Shown: positions 44,605-52,199, counted from the first letter of the stretch. The stretch is DNA of 64,000 nucleotides from Bernardetia sp042180575 (GCF_042180575.1 NZ_CP170094.1:1922001-1986000), one strand, 5' to 3'. The notes: generated by a model from the sequence alone, not told the origin. Program-made: numbers and translations.

Positions 44605-44919
44605 ATGGCAGTTATAGACATAGACGACTCAAACGTAAAAGAAAACTTGAACCAAAACGAAAAAGTAATTGTAAAATATTATGCGTCTTGGTGTGGCTCA
44701 TGCAGACTAATCAAACCAAAATACAAGCGTCTTTCTAATGATGAGCGTTTTGAAGCAATTACTTTTTTAGATACTGATGCAGAACACAACCCAGAAGCTA
44801 GAGGTTTAGCAGGTGTTCAGAGCCTTCCTTATTTTGCTATTTTCAAAAATGGAGAATTGGTAGAAGGTCTTTCTACAAGCAAAGAAGAGAGTTTAATTGA
44901 GCTTTTAGAGAAATTATAA
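44605..44919 (+). CDS. Thioredoxin-like protein
   Basis: A 104-residue thioredoxin fold. The redox motif is YYASWCGSCRLIKPKYKRLS with CGSC instead of CGPC (about 31-34). The cis-Pro is in VQSLPYFAIFKNGELVEG. No signal peptide, so cytoplasmic. CGSC shifts the redox potential and is seen in several bacterial thioredoxin-like proteins. It heads a three-gene set with a RidA-family and a small acidic protein, 14 and 18 bases apart. Probably involved in thiol or peroxide stress; substrate unknown. Confidence 0.85.
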   Translation: MAVIDIDDSNVKENLNQNEKVIVKYYASWCGSCRLIKPKYKRLSNDERFEAITFLDTDAEHNPEARGLAGVQSLPYFAIFKNGELVEGLSTSKEESLIELLEKL

Positions 44920-44933
44920 TATTTTGTATAGTT

Positions 44934-45389
44934 ATGAATATTACAAAAAACTTAGAAAAAGCTAATATAACTCTTCCTTCTGTTTCAACTCCTGGAGGAA
45001 CTTATGTATCTGTAAATGTAAGAGCAAACATTGCCTACGTTGCTATTCAATTTCCAATCTTAGATGGAGAATATAAGTTTCAAGGTAGATTAGGAGATGA
45101 AATTTCCACAGAAGAAGGATATGAAGCAATGAAATTATGTGCTTTAAATATTTTAGCTCAAATTGATTCAAAAATAGGTTTTGAAAATATTATGGGTCTA
45201 AATCATATAGATGCTTACTTTCAATCCAATGAAACATGGGATGATTCTCCAAAAGTTGTCAATGGAGCTTCTGATTTATTTGTGCAAATATTAGAAGATA
45301 AAGGCATTCATTCAAGAGCTATTTTTGGAGTTCACAAATTACCTAGAAATTTCTCTGTTGGATTAACAGCTACTTTTACTATCAAATAA
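44934..45389 (+). CDS. RidA/YjgF-family protein
   Basis: A 151-residue protein of the RidA superfamily, longer YER057c-like type 1. Matching parts are ITLPSVSTPGGTYVSVNVRA, GRLGDEISTEEGYEAMKLCA and NGASDLFVQILEDKGIHSRA, with Arg in the C-terminal strand region as in imine-deaminating members. RidA proteins hydrolyse reactive enamine/imine intermediates. It is in an operon with the upstream thioredoxin. Exact substrate is not evident. Confidence 0.75.
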   Translation: MNITKNLEKANITLPSVSTPGGTYVSVNVRANIAYVAIQFPILDGEYKFQGRLGDEISTEEGYEAMKLCALNILAQIDSKIGFENIMGLNHIDAYFQSNETWDDSPKVVNGASDLFVQILEDKGIHSRAIFGVHKLPRNFSVGLTATFTIK

Positions 45390-45407
45390 AATTATTGAAC
45401 TAATATC

Positions 45408-45650
45408 ATGAAATTACCAGTTATAAAACAATTAGTAGAAACTCATTCGTTAGAAGACCTCAAAAAAGCTGAAATGGCTATGGAAGAAGGAGAAAACCCT
45501 ACTTTTGAAGTAAAAGGCGAAGACGAAGGCGAACAATTTACACACGTAATTGCAGCCGTTTGGGTAAAAGAAAAAATGGAAAAAGATGGCGTTGATGCTC
45601 GTGCTGCAATGCGTGAATATACACAGAAAGTAAGAAATTCAATAAGTTAA
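45408..45650 (+). CDS. Small conserved acidic protein (DUF6952-like)
   Basis: An 80-residue protein, MKLPVIKQLVETHSLEDLKK, with a highly charged middle (EEGENPTFEVKGEDEGEQFT) and a helical C-terminus (VDARAAMREYTQKVRNSIS). I associate this sequence with a small Bacteroidota family found next to thioredoxin/peroxiredoxin genes (DUF6952), with moderate certainty. It closes the thioredoxin-RidA operon. Its stop codon touches the beginning of the AATTACGAATT repeat. Confidence 0.65.
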   Translation: MKLPVIKQLVETHSLEDLKKAEMAMEEGENPTFEVKGEDEGEQFTHVIAAVWVKEKMEKDGVDARAAMREYTQKVRNSIS

Positions 45651-45801
45651 ATTACGAATTTTCAATTACGACCTGCTAAAGCAGCGCAGCTAATTACGAA
45701 TTGAAATACAAAAATAAACCTAGTATATTTATCATATATAAAAACAAAAGCTTATTGAGTATTCATTATTTTACTCTCGTAATTTTTAATTCGTAATTGA
45801 T
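45651..45801. repeat. AATTACGAATT element upstream of the S23 gene
   Basis: Left arm AATTACGAATTTTCAATTAC (45651) and right arm TCGTAATTTTTAATTCGTAA (45777), with further TAATTACGAATTG in between. The right arm ends directly at the S23 start codon. It is the same arrangement as at 22536-22674. Confidence 0.8.
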
Positions 45802-46155
45802 ATGAAAGAAGACAACATTATTCAGAAAAAGAGCTTTGATTTTGCTATCCGAATAGTGAATGCTTATAAGTTTTTGATTTCTAAACAAGAATATGTTTTG
45901 TCAAAACAATTATTACGTAGTGGAACTTCAATAGGTGCAAACGTAGAAGAGGCTATAGGTGGATATTCTAGGACAGATTTTGGTTTTAAATTATCCATTG
46001 CATACAAAGAAGCTAGAGAAACACTTTATTGGATTAAACTCTTAGAAGCAACTGACTATCTTTCAGAAGAAATGAGTAAAAGTCTGATTCAAGATGCAGA
46101 AGAAATCTGCAAAATAATTGGTAAAATACAAACTTCTTTAAAGAAAAATCAGTAA
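45802..46155 (+). CDS. Four-helix-bundle protein (S23/TIGR02436 family)
   Basis: A 117-residue all-helical protein: IIQKKSFDFAIRIVNAYKFL, LRSGTSIGANVEEAIGGYSR, FKLSIAYKEARETLYWIKLL and ICKIIGKIQTSLKKN. The RSGTSIGANVEEA motif defines the S23 four-helix-bundle family, first seen in Leptospira 23S rRNA intervening sequences and related to the Avd proteins of diversity-generating retroelements. The gene is flanked on both sides by AATTACGAATT repeats, with the start codon at the end of one arm. No variable-repeat gene is next to it. Function probably nucleic-acid binding. Confidence 0.85.
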   Translation: MKEDNIIQKKSFDFAIRIVNAYKFLISKQEYVLSKQLLRSGTSIGANVEEAIGGYSRTDFGFKLSIAYKEARETLYWIKLLEATDYLSEEMSKSLIQDAEEICKIIGKIQTSLKKNQ

Positions 46156-46188
46156 TAAATAAAACAGCGAAGCTAGTTAAGCTATAGA

Positions 46189-46240
46189 ATTTCGTAATTA
46201 AAAATTCGTAATCCGTAATTGACCAATTCGTAATTAAATT
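46189..46240. repeat. AATTACGAATT repeat downstream of the S23 gene
   Basis: TTTCGTAATTAAAAATTCGT continues as AATCCGTAATTGACC and AATTCGTAATTAAATT. With the upstream arm it brackets the S23 gene. Confidence 0.75.
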
Positions 46241-46283
46241 AAGTTTTTAACGGACTTTGAATCCGTTTCAAAAAAACAATACT

Positions 46284-47486
46284 ATGAATATAACTACAAA
46301 AAATCCAGAAAACCCTAATTCGAAAGGAAGAGTTTTGGTCGCCATGAGTGGTGGAATTGATAGTTCGTTGGCAGCCGTTTTGTTGCACGAACAAGGTTAT
46401 GAAGTCATCGGAATGACGATGAAAACGTGGGATTATGCTGCTTCGGGTGGCAATATGAAAAAAGAAACGGGCTGTTGTAGCTTGGATTCTATCAATGATG
46501 CCCGTTCTATTTCGGTTGATTTGGGTTTCCCTCATTATATTTTGGACATTCGTTCCGAATTTGGCGATTACGTCATCGATTATTTTACAGAAGAATATAT
46601 GGAAGGCAGAACGCCAAATCCATGTGTACTTTGCAATACGCATATCAAATGGGACGCACTTTTAAGACGTGCTGATAATTTGGGTTGTCAGTATATTGCG
46701 ACAGGTCATTATGCCAATATTAGAGAGGAAAACGGACGTTTTGTAGTTTCGAAAGGTGTCGATACCAAAAAAGACCAATCGTATGTTTTGTGGGGTGTTT
46801 CGCAAGAAAGTTTGAGCCGTACTATGCTTCCTTTGGGAAATCTTACCAAAGCACAAATTCGTCAAATGGCATTGGATAGAGGTTTTGATGAGCTTGTCAA
46901 AAAATCAGAATCGTATGAAATCTGTTTTATTCCTGATAATGATTACCGTAGTTTCTTGAAAAGAAGAGTTCCAGATATGGACGAAAAAGTAGGAAAAGGA
47001 AACTTCATAATGACAACTGGAGAAGTAGTCGGACAACATGAAGGTTATCCGTTTTATACGGTCGGACAGCGCAAAGGATTAGGAATTGCACTCGGCGAAC
47101 CTGCTTATGTAGTAGAAATTAAAAAAGATACCAATGAAGTTATTTTAGGTTTCAAAGATGATTTGTATAGAGATGGAATGATTGTCAAAAAATTAAATCT
47201 TCAAAAATATGCAAACATTGAAGGCGATTTACTGACCACTACAAAAGTTCGTGTACACCACGCAGGCGCACCAGCAACCATCACACAAAGCGAAGACGGA
47301 CAAGAACTTACTGTTCTTTTTCACGAGCCTGTCGATGCCATTGCCCCTGGACAATCTGCCGTTTTTTATGATGGCGATGATGTCATTGGTGGAGGTTGGA
47401 TAGTTTCTTCCTTCCAACAAATTGGAAACGAACGAATAGAGAAAAACTTGTTTCCTACGGAAGTTTATAAGCCGAAGACGGTTTAA
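46284..47486 (+). CDS. mnmA: tRNA-specific 2-thiouridylase MnmA
   Basis: I use the ATG at 46284 (MNITTKNPENPNSKGRVLVA), giving 400 residues. The PP-loop AMSGGIDSSLAAV is at about 20-32, the first catalytic cysteine in GRTPNPCVLCNTHIKW, and the second in SESYEICFIPDNDYRSF. DHxxYFTVGQRKGLGIA-like sequence YTVGQRKGLGIALGE follows. MnmA thiolates U34 of Lys, Glu and Gln tRNAs with sulfur from IscS/Tus-type donors. The extended middle (TMKTWDYAASGGNMKKETGC) is typical of Bacteroidota. Its last 25 codons recur in a displaced fragment after the next toxin-antitoxin pair. Confidence 0.94.
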   Translation: MNITTKNPENPNSKGRVLVAMSGGIDSSLAAVLLHEQGYEVIGMTMKTWDYAASGGNMKKETGCCSLDSINDARSISVDLGFPHYILDIRSEFGDYVIDYFTEEYMEGRTPNPCVLCNTHIKWDALLRRADNLGCQYIATGHYANIREENGRFVVSKGVDTKKDQSYVLWGVSQESLSRTMLPLGNLTKAQIRQMALDRGFDELVKKSESYEICFIPDNDYRSFLKRRVPDMDEKVGKGNFIMTTGEVVGQHEGYPFYTVGQRKGLGIALGEPAYVVEIKKDTNEVILGFKDDLYRDGMIVKKLNLQKYANIEGDLLTTTKVRVHHAGAPATITQSEDGQELTVLFHEPVDAIAPGQSAVFYDGDDVIGGGWIVSSFQQIGNERIEKNLFPTEVYKPKTV

Positions 47487-47492
47487 TATATT

Positions 47493-47534
47493 TACCGAAC
47501 GGTTCGCTTTGAGTGAACTGTTCGGTATTTTTTT
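47493..47534 (+). terminator. mnmA terminator (GAACGGTTCGCTT palindrome)
   Basis: TACCGAACGGTTCGC pairs with GTGAACTGTTCGGTA, followed by seven T. The stem belongs to a repeated family also at 52200-52231 and 56161-56190. Confidence 0.85.
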
Positions 47535-47583
47535 GTATCTTAGATAAAGAGTTTTATAACTTAAAAGATAAAATAAATTGATT

Positions 47584-47832
47584 ATGGCAAAAATAGAACT
47601 ACTATTAAAAGACCTTGAAAACCTAAATCGTGATGAAATTTGGGTTGTCTGGGAATTTCTACAACAAAAAATAAAATCTTATACTCTAAATCCTGCTCAA
47701 TCCGTAGAAAAAGAAGAAACAAAAAGACTACAATTTGATGATTTTTCGTTTGGACGTACTAGAGAAATTTTGAAAGGAAAAAATCTGAATTTGAGTGATG
47801 CTGTTATTGAAGAAAGGAGAAGTTACGAATGA
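47584..47832 (+). CDS. Antitoxin of the second PIN module
   Basis: I start at the ATG at 47584 (MAKIELLLKDLENLNRDEIW), giving 82 residues. The N-terminal part is a helical DNA-binding-like pair, and the C-terminal tail with FDDFSFGRTREILKGKNLNL then SDAVIEERRSYE is typical of antitoxin tails that block PIN toxins. Its stop overlaps the PIN start by four bases (ATGA). The sequence is unrelated to the antitoxin at 17321, so the two modules are of different types. Confidence 0.75.
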   Translation: MAKIELLLKDLENLNRDEIWVVWEFLQQKIKSYTLNPAQSVEKEETKRLQFDDFSFGRTREILKGKNLNLSDAVIEERRSYE

Positions 47833-48254
47833 ATTTATTTTTAGATACTTCTGCATTATTGAAATTATACGATAATGAAATAGGCAGTGATGAAATGGAA
47901 CTTTTATTCACTACCAATAAAATTGAAAAAATCTATCTCTCTTCTCTTACGATTTTAGAATTAGAATCTGCTATCAGAAAAAAACAACGTATGAAATTAC
48001 TTACAGAAAGTGAAACTGAAGAAATTTCAAGGCTTTTTACTGAAGATTCTAGCAAATTTACTTGGATAGAGATTGATGATAAAATTTTACAAAGAGCATT
48101 TCTATTATTAAAAAAATACGGAATAGAAGGTTTGAGAACTTTAGATGCTATTCAATTATCAAGTGCCATTGAAGTAAAAAATGATGTTGCTTTGAATATT
48201 ACTTATGATAAATTGCTAAAAAGTTTATTTGAAAAAGAAGATTTGAATAACTAA
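47829..48254 (+). CDS. PIN-domain toxin of the second module
   Basis: A 141-residue PIN RNase. MNLFLDTSALLKLYDNEIGS carries the first acid, SSLTILELESAIRKKQRMKL the second, and LRTLDAIQLSSAIEVKND the third and fourth. The DTSALLKLY form places it in the VapC-like group with translated coupling to the antitoxin. It probably cleaves RNA. It lies between mnmA and a displaced piece of the mnmA 3' end. Confidence 0.85.
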   Translation: MNLFLDTSALLKLYDNEIGSDEMELLFTTNKIEKIYLSSLTILELESAIRKKQRMKLLTESETEEISRLFTEDSSKFTWIEIDDKILQRAFLLLKKYGIEGLRTLDAIQLSSAIEVKNDVALNITYDKLLKSLFEKEDLNN

Positions 48255-48262
48255 AAAAATGA

Positions 48263-48338
48263 CTTCCAACAAATTGGAAACGAACGAATAGAGAAAAATT
48301 TGTTTCCTACGGAAGTTTATAAGCCTAAAACGGTTTAG
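48263..48338 (+). pseudogene. Displaced second copy of the mnmA 3' end
   Basis: 76 bases align with 47411-47486 of mnmA up to and including the stop codon. Only four substitutions are seen: three third-position synonymous changes and TAA to TAG. No earlier part of mnmA is present. It is the same arrangement as the nspC fragment at 17953-18122. Confidence 0.9.
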
Positions 48339-48363
48339 AGTTTCTTTTTAGGTAAAAAAAAGT

Positions 48364-49618
48364 GGTTCTTCCGACAATTTAGCGATAATTTCTTAATTTA
48401 GCCTTTCTATGGATACTAACACAATAGCAATTTTATTAGGTTTTTCAGATTTTTCAGTAACGAAAATAGAATCTTCTCCACTTCGCTTAACTATTTATGG
48501 AGAAAGTAATTTAGCCGATTCTATTTGTCCTAATTGCTTGAAAAAGTGCAATAAAGTGACTTCTACTTCAGAACGTATTGTTCGTGACCGAAATATTTTA
48601 GACAAAGAGGTTTATTTACACTTAACTTCTCGTCAATTTCATTGTCAAGATTGTACTCGTTACTTTCAAGAAGTTTTTAGTTTTGTTTCTAAGCAAAAAA
48701 ATCAAACTCATCGTTTGGAAAAATATCTTTATTTATGTTTGAAAGATAGCAGTTTCAAAGAAGTAGCTATCCGAGAAAACATACTTTGGGATGTTTTAGA
48801 TGGTATTTTTAAAACCTATAGTAAACGTGAGATAAAAAAACACCTAGATTATTTTCCTCGACGTTTAGGTATTGATGAATTTGCTTACAAAAAAGGAAAA
48901 AAGGAATATGCTGTTGTTTTAGTAGATTTAGATACAGGTCAAGTTTGGGATATTTTAGAATACCGTAATAAAGAGTATTTAAAAGCCTATTTTTTATCCA
49001 AAGGCGAAGTTTTTTGTACTAGTATAGAAGTATTTTCTTGTGATATGTGGGAGGGATTTTCAAATACAGCAAAAGAAGTATTTCCTAACGCTGATGTAGT
49101 AATAGATCGCTTTCATTTTTTTCAGCATTGTAATAAAGTGCTAGATAGCATTCGTAAAGAATTACGACGAAAAGATGATAAAAACGTTCATTTCAAGCAA
49201 ATAAAATGGCTTTTATACAAGGCATGGAAAGACCTTACTTATAAAGAAAGACGAGTTTTACTTAAAGCGTTTAGGTTTAGCTCAACGCTTAGACAGGTGT
49301 ATTTTATGAAAGTGGAATTACAAAATATATTTAATACTGATTTGAGTAAACAAGAAGCTAAAAAACTACTAGACCAATGGATAGAAGAAGCTCAAAAAAT
49401 AAATCATAAGGCTCTAAATAGATTTATAAATACGTTTAATTCTTGGAAAAATGATATTATTAATTTCTTCAAAGATAGATATTCTAACGGAATAGTAGAG
49501 GGAATTAATAATAAAATTAAGACCCTCAAAAGGAGTGGGTATGGGTTTAGAAACTTTCAAAATTTTAGATTGAGAATGATAGTCAAATTCATATAATCGC
49601 TAAAAAGTCGGAAGAGCC
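48364..49618 (+). mobile_element. ISL3-family element
   Basis: Ends are GGTTCTTCCGACAATTTAGC (48364) and the complement of GGCTCTTCCGACTTTTTAGC (ending 49618). The 8-bp direct repeat AAAAAAGT flanks it at 48356-48363 and 49619-49626, the usual duplication size for ISL3. Length 1255 bp. Confidence 0.93.
48409..49596 (+). CDS. ISL3-type transposase
   Basis: A 395-residue transposase. N-terminal zinc ribbon CPNCLKKCNKV and FHCQDCTRYFQEVF, then the DDE domain: LGIDEFAYKKGKKEYAVVLV with the first D, ADVVIDRFHFFQHCNKVLDS with the second, and YSNGIVEGINNKIKTLKRSG with the E. It is full length and probably active. Confidence 0.93.
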   Translation: MDTNTIAILLGFSDFSVTKIESSPLRLTIYGESNLADSICPNCLKKCNKVTSTSERIVRDRNILDKEVYLHLTSRQFHCQDCTRYFQEVFSFVSKQKNQTHRLEKYLYLCLKDSSFKEVAIRENILWDVLDGIFKTYSKREIKKHLDYFPRRLGIDEFAYKKGKKEYAVVLVDLDTGQVWDILEYRNKEYLKAYFLSKGEVFCTSIEVFSCDMWEGFSNTAKEVFPNADVVIDRFHFFQHCNKVLDSIRKELRRKDDKNVHFKQIKWLLYKAWKDLTYKERRVLLKAFRFSSTLRQVYFMKVELQNIFNTDLSKQEAKKLLDQWIEEAQKINHKALNRFINTFNSWKNDIINFFKDRYSNGIVEGINNKIKTLKRSGYGFRNFQNFRLRMIVKFI

Positions 49619-49626
49619 AAAAAAGT

Positions 49627-49811
49627 TATATTTGAGCTATAAAATATTAAAGAAAATGTCCTATGGGGGCTAACGGAAGCTACAACCTCCAAATTGAAAC
49701 ATTTGGAATTGGGTTCAGGTTTTTTTCAAGAAATCCTGTAAAATGAAAACTTATTTTTATTTGTACTTGCCGTGTCAAAAGTATTCGCTGTTTACAGTGA
49801 ATACTTTTTTT
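49627..49811 (+). ncRNA. Probable structured RNA upstream of the reverse transcriptase
   Basis: Between the ISL3 end and the RT gene there is a stretch with no reading frame. A -7-like box TATATTTG sits at 49627-49634. The sequence then contains CCAAAT-TGAAAC-ATTTGG (49689-49706), a possible GGGGG/CCTCC pairing (49665-49669 with 49686-49690), a CAGG/CCTG pairing around a T7 run, and ends in a strong intrinsic terminator at 49781-49811, 17 bases before the RT start. A terminated RNA of about 170 nt in front of a stand-alone RT is the layout seen for several defence-associated RTs. Expression is inferred. Confidence 0.55.
49781..49811 (+). terminator. Intrinsic terminator just before the RT gene
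   Basis: GTATTCGCTG-TTTA-CAGTGAATAC is a 10-bp stem with one G-T pair, followed by seven T. It ends 17 bases before the RT ATG, so RT expression needs read-through or a promoter within this short space. Confidence 0.85.
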
Positions 49812-49827
49812 ATAAAAAAAAATAATT

Positions 49828-51333
49828 ATGGAAAAAATAATTCTAGGTGACATACAGAAAGAAGCTGAACAGAAAGCTGCTCAATATAATTTGTATCATA
49901 ATTATTTACATCTTGAGCACAAAAGAAATTGTCGTAGGTTGAAAAATCCTCCTGCAAAAGATGTTAGAACACCTGAAGAGTGGGGAGAAGACCGTAAATT
50001 TAATCCATTTTATGTGTTAAAACACAAAAAGCAGATAGCAAGATCAATATCTAAGAAACTTTTAGACAAAAATTATAAGCCTAATCCTCCATATATAAAA
50101 ATAATACCTAAGAAAGGAGGAGGTACAAGAACAATAAGTATTTATCAAATCCCTGATTCTGCCGTATCTGATAGGTTTTATTATAACCTTTTAGGAAAAA
50201 ATAGACATCGGTTTAGCTCATTGTCTTATGCTTATCGTAATGATAGAAATATACATTTTGCAATTCAAGATATAGCACAAGAGCTAACAAGTATTCCACG
50301 CATTTATGTAGCTGAATTTGATTTTAGCAACTTTTTTGGGTCTATAGATCATAATTATTTGTTTCATCAATTAAAACAAAACTCTTTTTTAGTTAGTGAG
50401 CTAGAAATACATGTTATTGAATCTTTCTTAGAACCCTATAAAGAAGATAAGAAGGGAATCCCACTTGGTACTTCTATTTCACTATTTCTTGCTAATATAG
50501 TTTGTTGGGAACTAGATAGAAAGTTTGAAGATGCTGGGATTCGTTTTGCAAGATATGCTGATGACACGATAATATGGTCAAGAGATTATTCAAAAATCTC
50601 TAAAGCATTTGATATAATTGCAGATTTTTCTAAAGAAACAGGTATTTCACTAAACTATAAAAAATCTGATGGTATAAGTCTACTACAAAAGACAGGGTTA
50701 AAATCGGAGTTTCACAATTCAAAAGAATTCATAGAATTCTTAGGATATAAAATATCATGTGAGAATGTGGGAATTAAAGATGCTTCTATATACAAAATAA
50801 AAAAGCAAATTTCTTATCTTTTGTATCGTAATTTAATTCAACCTATTAGAACTAAATCATTCAAAGCAATGAATCTTCCTGCAAATAATATGGATAAAGA
50901 CTTTATAACTGCTATTATGCAGATAAGAAGATATTTGTATGGTAACCTAACTGAAATTACTCTCAAAAAGTATTTGAATGGTACATATAAACGATTTTCT
51001 TTTAAAGGAATTATGAGCTTTTATCCGTTAATAACGGATGAAAATCAGATGATTGAAATGGATAAATGGCTTTTGAGTACAGTAATGAACGTTTTAAATA
51101 AACGTAAAAAGCTATTAAAAAGTCATATACCTACTTTTAACGAAGATCAATTTCCTTTTAATTGTAATAAAGATGATTTGATAAATGAATGTAGAAATAA
51201 ATTGGTTTATCGTAAAAAAGGATTAATTGAATTACCCTCTTTCTTAAGAATATACAAGGCTATAAAAAAAGGTGTAGTAAATGAAGGAATAGAAAAAGTT
51301 ATGCATCCGAATTCAAACTCATATTATGAATAA
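49828..51333 (+). CDS. Stand-alone reverse transcriptase (UG/DRT- or Abi-like group)
   Basis: A 501-residue protein. RT motifs are seen in order: RTISIYQIPDSAVSDRFYYN (motif 1-2), SYAYRNDRNIHFAIQDI, VAEFDFSNFFGSIDHNYLFH (motif A, catalytic D165), KGIPLGTSISLFLANIVCWE (motif B), RFARYADDTIIWS (motif C, YADD at 243-246), NYKKSDGISLL (D) and FIEFLGYKI (E). The last 190 residues are helical and Lys-rich with no known domain; no maturase, endonuclease or integrase is present. The retron VTG motif and msr/msd pattern are not visible, and no group II intron ends are seen. It fits the unknown-group/defence-associated RTs; the exact group cannot be assigned by eye. Confidence 0.85.
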   Translation: MEKIILGDIQKEAEQKAAQYNLYHNYLHLEHKRNCRRLKNPPAKDVRTPEEWGEDRKFNPFYVLKHKKQIARSISKKLLDKNYKPNPPYIKIIPKKGGGTRTISIYQIPDSAVSDRFYYNLLGKNRHRFSSLSYAYRNDRNIHFAIQDIAQELTSIPRIYVAEFDFSNFFGSIDHNYLFHQLKQNSFLVSELEIHVIESFLEPYKEDKKGIPLGTSISLFLANIVCWELDRKFEDAGIRFARYADDTIIWSRDYSKISKAFDIIADFSKETGISLNYKKSDGISLLQKTGLKSEFHNSKEFIEFLGYKISCENVGIKDASIYKIKKQISYLLYRNLIQPIRTKSFKAMNLPANNMDKDFITAIMQIRRYLYGNLTEITLKKYLNGTYKRFSFKGIMSFYPLITDENQMIEMDKWLLSTVMNVLNKRKKLLKSHIPTFNEDQFPFNCNKDDLINECRNKLVYRKKGLIELPSFLRIYKAIKKGVVNEGIEKVMHPNSNSYYE

Positions 51334-51416
51334 TATTTCCTTGCGCTTATTAGTGTTTTAGCATAGTGACATTTTTTTTCACGAAGCTATTTTAACTTTC
51401 ATTTTTTCCTCAAAAA

Positions 51417-51516
51417 AAACTTTGTCAGTAGTTTGCCTAAGCAAACTCTGACAATAGTTAAAAGCAGTATAATCTAAACTATTGTCAAAGTCTGATTACA
51501 GACTATTGACAAAGTT
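51417..51516. repeat. Two tandem imperfect palindromes (TTGTCAGAGTT family)
   Basis: The first unit (51417-51460) pairs AAACTTTGTCAGTAGTTTGC with GCAAACTCTGACAATAGTT around CTAA. The second (51475-51516) pairs AAACTATTGTCAAAGTCTG with CAGACTATTGACAAAGTT around ATTA. The outer sequences match the repeat at 2801-2850. They lie just downstream of the RT gene. Confidence 0.8.
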
Positions 51517-51548
51517 CAAATAATTTTTACATAAAAACACACACAACT

Positions 51549-51908
51549 ATGGCACTAACAGAACAAGAAATTAAAGAAATCATTGAAAATGAAATCATTG
51601 TAGATGCTTATACTGATGAAGAAGCAGAAACAGGCTGGGCAACATACATGGAAGACAATATCAATTTTCCATTTGAAGCAGAATATTTAGTAAGGAGAGC
51701 ATCTAAACCAAACGAATGGAAAAAAGTCAAAATTATAGAGAATTATACAAACTCTTCAAATTATGAAGGAGGAGAGTTTTATTTATCAGCTCTACTTGAA
51801 GATGTGGATATGGTTATTCCAGTAGAAATAAGTGAACTAAGAAATGTAGAAGCAGATGAAGATACATTAGATACTTTTCAAATATGGGAATACAGAAATA
51901 AATATTAA
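51549..51908 (+). CDS. CcbP-like calcium-binding protein
   Basis: A 119-residue acidic protein. IVDAYTDEEAETGWATYMED and NINFPFEAEYLVRRASKPNE resemble the CcbP family, named from the Anabaena calcium-binding protein, where surface acidic residues bind Ca2+. The C-terminal EISELRNVEADEDTLDTFQI and WEYRNKY continue the small beta-fold. It is cytoplasmic. The next gene encodes another small acidic protein, 44 bases downstream. Assignment is by motif memory and moderately certain. Confidence 0.6.
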   Translation: MALTEQEIKEIIENEIIVDAYTDEEAETGWATYMEDNINFPFEAEYLVRRASKPNEWKKVKIIENYTNSSNYEGGEFYLSALLEDVDMVIPVEISELRNVEADEDTLDTFQIWEYRNKY

Positions 51909-51952
51909 TTTAACGACAAACTAAAAACTCTCACTCAAAAAACAAAAAAACA

Positions 51953-52153
51953 ATGTTTTCAGAAAAATATCCGAATTTAGAATATTGGGTTGATGCACAA
52001 GGTTGGATTGAACTCGGTTCAGATGAAAATAGCGACTCTTGGATTAGAATCATGGACACAGGAGGATTATGCTATGAAGATGAAGATTCAAGTTCATTAG
52101 ATGAAGCCTTAGAAAAAGCTGAACGCTGGGCTGCTGAAGAAAATGAAGAGTAA
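51953..52153 (+). CDS. Small acidic protein
   Basis: A 66-residue, strongly acidic protein (about one third D/E) with W residues at conserved-looking spacing: LEYWVDAQGWIELGSDENSD, SWIRIMDTGGL, and a helical tail EALEKAERWAAEENEE. It resembles small domains that pack on partners rather than enzymes. It follows the CcbP-like gene and ends at a GAACGGTT hairpin. Unknown function. Confidence 0.6.
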   Translation: MFSEKYPNLEYWVDAQGWIELGSDENSDSWIRIMDTGGLCYEDEDSSSLDEALEKAERWAAEENEE

Positions 52154-52199
52154 TTTTAAACTTATTTTATCTAAAAAATATGACGAAGAAAAATAAAAA

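Noticed and set aside
45802..46155. Avd accessory protein of a diversity-generating retroelement
   Set aside because: The RT gene is 4 kb away, behind mnmA and an IS, and no template/variable repeat pair was seen; the S23 family is broader than Avd.
49627..51333. Retron or group II intron
   Set aside because: The RT lacks the retron VTG-type motif and maturase/endonuclease domains, and I could not find msr/msd inverted repeats or intron 5'/3' signatures; the upstream RNA was kept as a separate, cautious call.
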